NCBI GenBank assembly: GCA_022113835.1
Contig: JAILWY010000024.1
Location: 5,894,501-5,958,500 of the forward strand
Source of the DNA: Atopsyche davidsoni
Taxonomy: Eukaryota; Arthropoda; Insecta; Trichoptera; Hydrobiosidae
DNA length: 64,000 nucleotides
Direction: 5' to 3'
This document shows positions 57,701-64,000 of the stretch, piece by piece (position 1 is the stretch's first letter; the number at the start of each line of letters is the position of its first letter). The notes below the pieces were generated by a model. It searched no databases, was not told where the DNA came from, and saw only the letters and a list, made by a program, of their open reading frames with translations. Position numbers and translations under genes: made by a program.

Positions 57701-58014
57701 ATCTTGAGCCACGACTGGTAGTACATAGGAACGGAAAAGTTTTTGTCTTTAATGAGACTCTCAAAAGTAATGTTTTTTGCCTCGTCGTTTTTGTACTTAG
57801 CTTGTATTAAGAAGGTCTCTGCTCTGTTTTTTTCAACATTTTGGTATGTAAAGACCACATCGTCGAATTTCCCAGCATATTCTACTTCAGACTGAAGTTT
57901 GAACGAGTGACAGTTTGATATCGCCTTCAGAAAAAATAGCATAGCCAGCTGCAGCTGGTACGTTATCCCCTTCGCATTCTCTAGAAGCCCACTTGTTTTT
58001 TTTTTGTCATCCAT
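51775..58014 (-). CDS. NLR-like receptor 2: PD-(D/E)xK-like nuclease - NACHT - ankyrin repeats
   Basis: Paralogue of the gene at 27588-34655; 2079 aa in one open frame. The same candidate nuclease residues are kept (GITYQ 16-20, E43/E45, D51-D52, Q71-A-K73). Walker A SNEAGAGKT is at 763-771, Walker B FFDGFDE at 865-871, LTTRP at 896-900 and FIHRSFAEYLVA near 1095. The C-terminal ankyrin array has ten 68-aa double units plus a capping half unit ending VSWLNH, so it is probably the intact form of the C-terminus. The repeats diverge from one another more than those of paralogue 1. Start: ATG at 58014 in CACCATGG, 10 nt after a TTGCAG acceptor. The two proteins are near-identical in GC-rich patches (for example around Walker B) and clearly diverged between them. 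The expected role is an innate-immune or genome-defence receptor, inferred from architecture only. Confidence 0.9.
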   Translation of the reverse strand: MDDKKKTSGLLENAKGITYQLQLAMLFFLKAISNCHSFKLQSEVEYAGKFDDVVFTYQNVEKNRAETFLIQAKYKNDEAKNITFESLIKDKNFSVPMYYQSWLKIQSSFPHIKCLVICTTVDFDEDTKKYFTKFEPSDCSNLIEYSKLFHLDCMDKMGAVYCLAEDAREELFSKLWEGSDACKLCMELCVALCGEGTLSTRSEVMKRYHSALVRKVFDVSNKKASFRHAFKSDQSTEVSDFRDALRRTTEHHAKTCIKKSLCKLSKFESVLELNVNVANNFGNVEENDTCLPHDPTDREDFNLFADKLLFAVNQPSGTQLDKILTDKLKLLIQCDDNLKKLAYGFLKNEFFDWFKDTNEKDFTNEKNILDQIKAKFNYSISAGTQSAYKEKLQSCTFLDIMKDGACIELVSLLENGSGVDKSRVIFFNVENTVIGLSFVLQVLGTIKTFKEETSFIFEKTRSLQASSIRDRIIAGLQRSDVHNLLLLECDECQSQVLRGFLDSVVERTKAQVVLVNRHGTLSPSLEGLPIQYVHSSKNYGFFDLTTETQSSFLERTVTLQGSSVILKDILTSKDMYATIDCDTLVKLILETEIQFGDKKTHSQNYDPKLNIERKLYQIVKLDMKILFDENFPDLIALSGVTLDNLMTLLNDDMHHKNNVSDKVFSYLNNNNQNCKMTANIYLLDDPKTQKNDFDEICKSRSNLNVHLIKMSDLRDLFWMKTYGKIEYLHKFRLDQAGKQVAKKYRRSQQKLSSRSTPYTIIVSNEAGAGKTQFLTYQANITKNKHMKCMVVYVDLNSNSRSLNKELFLRTARNPSFSRSEVHKAVIFLVDKLLDDTLYSARFKNLLKKKLSESYDVKGVSGVYVFFDGFDEISPDYAEVVVDLMCALQECGVGLVLTTRPHMRQYTEGELGVFSHTLAVLAHRDKTKYIHKFKEIHSITFNKDLEKKFDSKIKNIQCSDMYKSLCGSPLFLKMVAQVIYSSLNSKGSQSMLGDSGNQISTNALYKTFVESMFKSPLIKCKADLDSIYFQSEIKKKIKDLENIHKHLALCALLNDNINDLLSKNELKVVQEYFSEIMQGIKKEGLVNAVVDNRPVFIHRSFAEYLVAVYFSELFTGKWEDDKSRNIFVSIVLTKNNFVLTRMFFDSEYSNDDAMHFLNDNYNDELCHNILENSVREGNSKIMKHALKWLTLHANAEQKEHVFYYSNKSLLGEAIRSKQLDSLKLLIEHGVDINIEITDIFGLKQFPIHVAAYLNWKEGCHYLIDNNANLQEYDKNGDNILHICIKNNNEIEIIKKITTKEVKLKDMPTLAHKETPLHLAITKKRYDVIDLLLDNNNNINITNKGGYTALHYSIYYNLSLKTMKKIVLHGGCLDISCHDKTTPLMTAARRGRSDVVSWFVELGRNINPANETKGKTLLHFCIQGRVNLKTVQSIASLGDWNNHIDSEGYSPLMLAAELGIIDVVSWLINSGCDKTQVHAFNRKTLLHFCINKYVNLKTVQEIASHGDWKNHLDSEGYSPLMLAAELGRSDLVSWLVKSDYDINQVHATNGKTLLHFCIKKCVNLKTVQKIASLGDWKNHLDSEGCSPLMLAAESGCFDVVSWLVESGCDINQVHTKTGQTVLHFCIKDGLELETIQNFNFLEDQKNYLDSEGYSPLMLAAKSGREDVVNWLDESECDTNHVHQTSGKTLLHFCITEMVNLKTLQKIASHGDWKNHLDSEDYSPLMLAAKSGRSDVVSWLIDSGCDKTQVHATSRKTLLHFCITENVNLNTVQIIASLEDWKNHLDFEGYSPLMLAAKSGRSDVVSWLIDSGCDKTQVHALNRKTLLHFCINTYINLKTVQSIASFGDWKNHLDSEGNSPLMLAAKSGRSDVVSWLIDSGCDKTQVHKINGKTLLHFCITEMVNLKTVQSIASHGDWKNLLDSEGYSPLMLAAESGRLDVVSWFIESGCDINQVHATNKKTLLHFCIHKNVNLETVQIIASLGDWKNHLDSKGYSPLMLAAESGRSDVVNWLVDLGCNINQVHATNGKTVLHLCIENGVKLFTIQRIAYLGVCKNRCDFDGSSPLMTAKCSKRSDIVSWLNH
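51778..53694 (-). repeat. 204-bp coding tandem array (68-aa double ankyrin units), receptor 2
   Basis: Nine full 68-aa units plus a terminal half unit. The units share the receptor 1 consensus but differ from each other at many sites (for example LINSGCDKTQ, VKSDYDINQ, DESECDTNH). I see no multi-unit near-identical block of the kind present in receptor 1. The array is therefore older or less homogenised. Confidence 0.88.
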
Positions 58015-58310
58015 GGTGAGATGTCTGCAAGTGTAATAGAAACGAGCCATGAAACCGATTATAGCAAAACCAAAATCAACGATTATCAGTTGGGAAAAAT
58101 AATATATAAATTCAGACACACACACATGCATACACACTCAGATCTGTTATTGACATTTTGTGTCACATTCATGGGTGTTAATGTTGAGATGTGTGCATGT
58201 TAAATAGAAACGAGACTTGAGACCAATTATGGCAAAAGCAAAATCAGTAATTATCAGTTGGGAAAATGAATCTGTAAATACAGACACACACACACACACA
58301 CTCCGAAATA
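58012..58310 (-). repeat. Tandemly duplicated 5' leader of receptor 2 (~168-bp unit)
   Basis: This is the counterpart of the receptor 1 leader duplication. The distal copy near 58180 has lost both the ATG (AAT on the plus strand) and the acceptor (ATGCAC). A CA/TG dinucleotide run at about 58283-58306 ends the block. Confidence 0.75.
58024..58040 (-). promoter_or_regulatory. Predicted 3' splice acceptor before the receptor 2 start codon
   Basis: TTGCAG ends at 58025 on the minus strand, followed by ACATCTCACC and the ATG at 58014. It is positionally identical to the acceptor of receptor 1. Conservation of the acceptor and of CACCATGG in both paralogues supports the chosen start over the upstream in-frame ATG at 58137. 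Confidence 0.6.
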
Positions 58311-58742
58311 TATTTTGTTTTACGTTGAATATACCTAAGGTTGAGGAGCTCTCTCTTCGGTCGATTTACCGAATAATATCTAAAACATGACAACGGAAGT
58401 CACTAATGTGGAATAATGTTGGAATTGAAATAATTAAGATTTGACGTATTTACAAGAAGCTATTTAAGATTTGAGAGTTCCATGTGCTCATTAATCCTGA
58501 TGAACATGTATTTGTGTATATTCATTTATTAGAACATACGAGTTTTATATTTGTATTTATATATATATATATATATATATTTTAATATGTGAATACATAA
58601 TTATATTTTTAAATTAAAAATATGTATCTAATAAAAGATCGTTATCCAGAAAAGTACAATAATCGTTTTTATATATTATATATTCTGCCAAAGTTTTCCA
58701 AATGGTGTTAAATAAACAATTAATATTTTTAAGAACATGCTG

Positions 58743-58766
58743 TGACGATTCGAGAATTCGAAGCGT
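58743..58766. promoter_or_regulatory. Palindrome upstream of receptor 2 (counterpart of 35127-35150)
   Basis: GACGATTCGA-GAAT-TCGAAGCGTC has a single C-to-A change relative to the perfect palindrome upstream of receptor 1. It lies in duplicated upstream sequence interrupted by copy-specific insertions. Confidence 0.4.
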
Positions 58767-58936
58767 CGCAAGAAATGAAATTTGTTATTTCATTTAGATT
58801 TGTTTTGCGGGGCGCGATTTTAAAATTTCGCGGATAAAATACGCGTCCGTTATCGTTGGCTTGGAGCAGGTAGTCTAGTTAGTTTAGGTAGTAGTAGTTT
58901 GATTTTACAGCGAAATGTAGAAAAAATATAATTGAT

Positions 58937-59058
58937 TAAGAAATTCAATATTTTTGACAGAGAGTACTTGGTGGAATTCCATTCAAATATTTTTGAATAA
59001 AATGCTTGAGTGATTTTCCACATTTTCGTTTTTATTAGTGACCGGTTTCGCCAACCTT
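58937..59058. mobile_element. Penelope-like 3' end inserted upstream of receptor 2
   Basis: Matches 20903-21020 closely through gtgaccggtttcgccaacct. It interrupts upstream sequence that is continuous at 35150-35345 in copy 1 of the duplication, so the insertion is specific to copy 2. Confidence 0.75.
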
Positions 59059-59334
59059 TTTTGAGTTAATTTTAATTTTATTGGGTTCATCCGCGGCGTC
59101 CTAATCCAGGATAGATTTAATTTTTAGTTATATCATTTAATTTTATGGTATTATAATTACCGTTTTAGTTGGATTGTGTCAAGTATTTTTATGGTATATT
59201 TTATGAGGTGATAAAATGTTAAGGATGTATTTTTCTTACAGCAAATCTCTTAAGGAGGGGTGATTAGCGTCTCGGATTATATAAATATTGCGTTTTTTAG
59301 TACCGTCAAGTCACATCTCACTGGACTTCGAATG

Positions 59335-59583
59335 ATAAAAAAAAAATACCTCGGAGTCCATCTGGATCAGAGCCTTGCATGGCATCCCCACATCGCAGCC
59401 GCCCGAATAAAAGGCCACACAGGCAAAAACAGCCTCTACCTACTGCTGTGCGCTAGAAGCCCCCTCCCCCTCGAGTTCAAGCTCAGGCTCTACACCTCCA
59501 TCATCAGGCCGTACATGATGTACGCCTAATCTGTCAGGTCAAACGCCAGCCAACACCTCATCGCGAGTATCCAAGCCGCCCAA
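59335..59583 (+). pseudogene. Jockey-like non-LTR retrotransposon reverse-transcriptase fragment
   Basis: The frame reads KYLGVHLDQSLAWHPHI, then FKLRLYTSIIRPYMMYA, a TAA stop at 59527-59529, and SVRSNASQHL...IQAAQN. This order (YLGV.LD..L.W..HI, then L...IIRP.M.YA, then W/R-SNA...QN) is characteristic of the C-terminal part of Jockey-clade reverse transcriptase. Only about 80 residues remain and the frame is broken by the stop. The downstream sequence dissolves into a minisatellite. It lies where the receptor-locus duplication loses homology. Confidence 0.8.
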
Positions 59584-59584
59584 A

Positions 59585-60144
59585 ACACCAGCCTGCCTGC
59601 AGCACCAGCCTGCCTGATGCACTGGCCTGCCTGCATAACCAGCCTGCCTGCAGCACCAGGCTGCCTGCTGCACCAGCCTGCTTGCAGCACCAGCCTGCCT
59701 GCAGCACCAGCCTGCCTGATGCACTGGCCTGCCTGCATAACCAGCCTGCCTGCAGCACCAGGCTGCCTGCTGCACCAGCCTGCTTGCAGCACCAGCCTGC
59801 CTGCAGCACCAGCCTGCCTGATGCACTGGCCTGCCTGCATAACCAGCCTGCCTGCAGCACCAGGCTGCCTGCTGCACCAGCCTGCTTGCAGCACCAGCCT
59901 GCCTGCAGCACCAGCCTGCCTGATGCACTGGCCTGCCTGCATAACCAGCCTGCCTGCAGCACCAGGCTGCCTGCTGCACCAGCCTGCTTGCAGCACCAGC
60001 CTGCCTGCAGCACCAGCCTGCCTGATGCACCAGCCTGCCTGCTGCACCAGGCTGCCTGCTGCACCAGCCTGCCTGATGCACCAGCCTGCCTGCTGCACCA
60101 GGCTGCCTGCTGCACCAGCCTGCCTGATGCACCAGCCTTTTATA
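59585..60144. repeat. Minisatellite: 17-bp unit in 102-bp higher-order repeats
   Basis: The base unit is gcaccagcctgcctgca (17 bp) with variants. Six variants make a 102-bp higher-order unit, seen in the spacing of the GATGCACTGG variant at 59617, 59719, 59821, 59923 and 60025; two 51-bp half units follow (60076, 60127). Because 102 is divisible by 3 and the unit lacks stops, several frames on both strands stay open for 160-200 codons. None is likely to be a gene. Confidence 0.9.
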
Positions 60145-60539
60145 GGCTGTTAATTTACTGTCGCATTGTTACTTCAGATAAGTAAAAAAATATATTTTTG
60201 CGGGTCGAGGCATGTTACGAACGCGACCATAAATATAATCTTTATTTTCTTAGATTTAAGTGATTTTAAATTGAAAGTGGATTAATGCCACAAGGGCGGA
60301 ATTTTCGTTTTCATACGTTGATTTTTAGTGCCTTCGAACGGTGAGAACACACATGAGGCTCACCAGCAAAGGCGATCGGGGTATAATCCTTCGTCACGGT
60401 GAAGATTCTAATATTTTTTTATTAGAAACATATGTGTTTAAATTGACTTTAGTTTTGACAGTTTCCTATAAAATTAAGATTTATTTGACATTTGATATTT
60501 CGGTTACTTATTCATATAGAGAAATAAGTCTCTTATGGA

Positions 60540-61230
60540 CGCCGCAAGTGCTGCAAGCTTTCGACACTTTTGGCGAAATCGTGTCATCTCATTTATTAAA
60601 TTGTAAATTTATTTTTTTTCTTATGTTTTTAGAAACTTTGGCAGAATTTATAAAAAACCAATAAACTGTACGAAACTTCTTTTAATTGTTTGAAAAACTA
60701 TCTATAATTAGATAAATAAAGTGTTTGAAACAAAAGTATGTTTATTGTTTTTAATTTTAAGTCCATACTTTGCGATTAGTTTATATGTTTATTTTTATTT
60801 GGAATAAAAATAATCCTTTTAAATGTTTAGGATTCTTGTCATACGAATTTTTATAATCTCCCAAACGCCTTTATTTTACTTCGGAAAGCACATATTTCTC
60901 GAATTAATTAAGTCAAGAAGAAGGAATTTATCTAACGAGTTGATTTTTCGCATAAATTACGGAGAGAGGGCCCTCAGGAATATCTTGCAAAAATGACTCA
61001 CCCAATAGAAGATCGAGAAGACAGCAAAGTCCCACGGTGATTCAGTTTTCACAAAATATACACTCAGGTGCACTGATTGATGCCTTCTTTCGCCAGGTAT
61101 TTCGCGATACTGATTAATAATATGTTTATCGTTCATATATATAGTATTGAGGATAGGATAGGATCTCCTTATCTAAGACGTTCTCACCCGATAACTTGGA
61201 GCGACACTTGAACCGAAAAGTTAATTTACT
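60540..61230. repeat. Dispersed block B, copy 3
   Basis: Aligns with 36930-37335 at its start and with 40300-40930 further on, including ggagagagggccctcagg at 60961. The hAT relic begins at 61231 inside this block, as judged from the uninterrupted copy near 37250. Confidence 0.7.
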
Positions 61231-62250
61231 CAGGCCTGGCCAACCCGAGGCCCGCCTTGAACATTTTTCAGGCCCGCGAGATTCAACACACTTTTCAAAA
61301 TATATTTATTTTATAATAGCCAAAGTAGTTAAAACCAATATATTGTACTTCAACAACATATTTAAACAACAACAGCAAGATAATAACTCCTCTTAAATTA
61401 AAAATGACTTAAAAAGTAGATACGTTTAATATCTCTCTTATTTTTAGTATGATTGCAGAGAAAAGAAAAAAATGTGGACGAAAACAGAAAATATAGCGAG
61501 AAACGGAATGAAAAGTACTACTTCATAGTTCAATATACAAAATTACTATGTTTAATTTGCCGAGAGGACGTTGCTGTAGTTAAGGAATATAATGTTAAGA
61601 GGCTTCCTTAAACAAAACATAAGGATTATTTGAAGTTCGATAAAGTAGTGAAACAATCAAAGCTCAAGGAGTTTAAATTGCAATTAAAGACTCAAAAAAA
61701 AATTGTTTGTGAACCTAAAAATATTTCTAAATAGAACTGGTTGACTCAAGGAGTTTAAATTGCAATTACTTGAAGACTCAAAAAAAAAATTGTTTGTGAA
61801 CCCCAGAATATCTCCAAATAGAACTGGTTGACTTACAGTGCAATCTGGCACAAAAAGTTAGCGCTTTTGGTTCAACTTACACCTGCGGATCGTTTTTTTT
61901 TGAAAATGAAATAAAGTCAACACAAAACACGCTTAAACATAACAAATACCCAAATTAAGATCGATTTGCAAAACCTAAGTGAAAGAGTGGAGAAACAAAT
62001 ATCGCACTAGTAAAATAAATATTTTTAATTGATTTCATGTTTTTTAATTCATTTATATTTATATACTTGATTTTTAGTGTGATATATTACTTTACAATGT
62101 ACGTTTATAATCTATGTTTACATATAAGAATAATAATAACTATTATGTGTATCTAAATCTAATGCGGGGATATATAATTTTATATGCGGCCCCCGGAGTT
62201 ATAATCCTTTACAAAAGTGGCCCGCGAGGTCATTTAGTTGGCCTCCCCTG
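61231..62250 (+). mobile_element. hAT-superfamily relic
   Basis: Ends CAGGCCTGGCCAAC at 61231 and, inverted, CAGGGGAGGCCAAC at 62250, both followed inward by GGCCCGC-type sequence as in many hAT inverted repeats. The 8-bp flanks AATTTACT and GTTTAGAG share only TTTA, so a target-site duplication is not clear. Length is about 1 kb, much shorter than an autonomous hAT; the catalytic part is absent. Confidence 0.75.
61522..61686 (+). pseudogene. BED zinc-finger remnant of hAT transposase
   Basis: The frame reads YTKLLCLICREDVAVVKEYN, then VKRLP, a TAA stop, then TKHKDYLKFDKVVKQSKLK. The CLIC cysteine pair followed by NVKR...TKH fits the BED finger at the start of ZBED/GTF2IRD2-like hAT transposases; the usual His before the stop is missing. 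Downstream, a segment of about 80 bp (CAAGGAGTTTAAATTGCAAT...) is tandemly duplicated at 61668-61835. Confidence 0.75.
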
Positions 62251-62636
62251 GTTTAGAGTATTCACTTTTGGCATTTATATTTTTAAATGTACGTATGATT
62301 TGATTTAAGCATATATTTTTATAATCACTCGATGCTTGCACTATCTTTGAGTGCAAGTCAAACTCGCCCGTATACCAGAAAGATAAGCAATCAAGGAGTG
62401 CCAGCTTAGCAGAATGACACATTATATGCAGATTATTTAATTTTATCCGAACGGCAGAGTATTTAATAAACATTATCTTTTAAAATTATAAACTTTTACC
62501 TGACAACTAAACAATAAATATTTTTTCATAGAACCACGTTTGAAAATCACAATGTGAAAATGACAGAGTAGCCGATATGATACACGCATGTTATTTCAAA
62601 ATCGTGAGAAATTGTAAACCTATTTTTAAATAAAGG

Positions 62637-62692
62637 GCTTTACGGACTTCTCCTCTCCCCAATTGGTCCGTTATATCGAGATTTTACTGTAC
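62637..62692 (-). mobile_element. Tigger/pogo-like terminal fragment
   Basis: On the minus strand: CAGTAAAATCTCGATATAAC, then GGACCAATTGGGG and GAGAAGTCCGTAAAG. This closely resembles the terminal inverted repeat of Tigger/pogo elements, in which two copies of a TCGnTnTAACGGAC-like box occur. I found no opposite end in the window. Confidence 0.6.
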
Positions 62693-64000
62693 TGAATACT
62701 CATAGATGACACTGAATGTATATTGATGATAATAAATAATGTTACCGGAAGCTAAAAATATTATTAATTTAATTCTTGGTTACAGTATATTTTTATGTGA
62801 GTAATTATGTGATCGATCATTTAAATTTTTTGAAAAAACCTTAAAATGTATATCTAAGAAATAATGAGTGGGTATACTTCTAAAAATATAAGATTTACTT
62901 CTAAAATTATTTAGGAAAAATACCTTTAGAAGGGGAGGTCAATAAAGCTAATAAAATATATTTTGATTATAAAAAAAATATTACAGTTTTCAATTCGTTT
63001 TTAAAAACAATTGTGTCATATTTATTTTTAGCATTTGATTTTAGAAAAAAATTATATTCTTACTTGTTTTTATTTATTAAATTCTAATATATATACACGT
63101 TTATCAGAAAAATCAGTAGCTTTACATAAAAATAAACATGGAAATCTAATTTTTTTTATTAATTTTTCTCAATACCATTTCTAGTATAGAAACTATTTGT
63201 CAAATTCTACATCCTTGCAAAACGGATATTTATCTTTCAATTACATACTCGGTATAAGCGGCATCTTAACTTTGAATACTTACGTATTTAACCCATAAAC
63301 TAATCTATGAATGTATATTTTATGAATACGTAGAGTTATTTATTAGAAAATTTCATAAACATTGTAATTAGATTTGTGCAGCAACCCCTAAAATCATCAA
63401 TTTCAAAAGTCAAAAATAATAATGATAAACATACGCGATAATAAATACAGCAACACCTAGCTGACTTGAATTCTTGTAACGTTATTTATTCCGAGTTATT
63501 TTATAACTTGGCTGTTAAGATAAAATTAGGCTGATGCATAAATATCTTCATAAAAAATTGACGAAAGAACGACTACATTTCAAGCAATTGCGTTTTTTAT
63601 TCCTGAAACCTTACACGCTTACACTATTAAATCTATCAAGCATGTTAGAAGATTTAGAATTAAATATTGTTTAATAACAGATTTTAAAGGGAAAGACTTC
63701 CAAAACACAAGCCCCAGACAGTATATCCAAATCGACTCTTTAGTGTCCCCGAACCTTATGGTAATGTTACGGTCTCTGACCCTGGATGTACAAAGACGCT
63801 ATGAGGTCAACGGTTTACAATTTACAAAAAAAAATATTTTAAAGTACTACAAAGTTAACAAACGGTAGTCTTATATTCATTTTCAAGTATAGTATACAGT
63901 GCAAATATTTTTCAAACATTCTACTTACCCGTGTATTTATCTTTACATGTTAACCGCAAAAGTATATAAACTTGCGCATAATTATTAAACGTTTTGTTCA
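62693..64000. other. AT-rich non-coding DNA
   Basis: Sequence after the Tigger-like end shows only diverged block fragments; nothing coding is recognised up to the window edge. Confidence 0.5.

Larger units (their letters stand above)
48889..59326. repeat. Segmental duplication, copy 2 (contains receptor 2)
   Basis: Counterpart of 24379-35600. It carries private insertions: about 265 bp at 58391-58655 with an AT dinucleotide run, a Penelope-like 3' end at 58937-59058, and a reverse-transcriptase relic plus minisatellite from about 59335. Copy 1 lacks these, so the insertions postdate the duplication or were lost there. Confidence 0.85.

Noticed and set aside
59526..60185. Five overlapping open frames of 167-197 aa on both strands
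   Set aside because: They are readings of the 17-bp/102-bp minisatellite, which lacks stops in several frames.

Overview
The window looks like nuclear DNA of an arthropod, most likely an insect. It is very AT-rich and gene-poor. It carries interstitial runs of the insect-type telomere repeat TTAGG, tRNA-derived SINEs, MITEs, hAT, Tigger-like, Penelope-like and Jockey-like relics, and a 28S-rDNA/R2-like junction. The arthropod call is firm. An order-level call (perhaps Hemiptera, where NACHT-ankyrin genes of this kind are common) is only a guess.

Layout. 1-22 kb is almost entirely non-coding: AT-rich DNA with SINEs (3.7, 16.6, 22.0-22.3 kb), Penelope-like 3' ends (8.2-8.4 and 20.9-21.6 kb), a MITE (15.8 kb), a CpG-rich island (5.9-6.3 kb) and an unusual GC-rich cassette at 11.9-13.0 kb. 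That cassette has 33 bp of 28S rRNA ending exactly at the R2 insertion site, flanked by direct repeats. 22-64 kb is built from diverged copies of the same blocks. A unit of at least 11 kb (about 24.4-35.6 kb) recurs in direct orientation at 48.8-59.3 kb. Smaller blocks of it also recur at 37-41, 45-46 and 60-63 kb.

The two real protein-coding genes lie in this duplication, both on the minus strand: 27588-34655 (2355 aa, the shorter-tailed copy) and 51775-58014 (2079 aa). They are paralogous giant NLR-like proteins. Each has an N-terminal domain with the motif layout of a PD-(D/E)xK nuclease (DUF4297/Cap4-like: E43, D52, Q71-x-K73), a long linker, a NACHT/STAND NTPase (Walker A, Walker B, FIHRSFAEYLVA motif) and a large ankyrin array built of 68-residue (204-bp) units. 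Effector - NTPase switch - repeat sensor is the architecture of innate immune receptors and of bacterial anti-phage STAND systems. This is the most exciting content of the window. The first paralogue has lost its last ~65 codons to a nonsense mutation. Its array is longer and more homogeneous than that of the second.

Other notable structures are a 1.4-kb DNA transposon (46750-48152) carrying a frame-shifted gene of an uncharacterised family, a Jockey-type reverse-transcriptase relic turned into a 17-bp/102-bp minisatellite (59.3-60.1 kb), a hAT relic with a BED finger (61.2-62.25 kb), head-to-head SINE palindromes, and scattered hammerhead-like motifs linked to Penelope-like elements. Most of the remaining sequence shows no gene that I can support.
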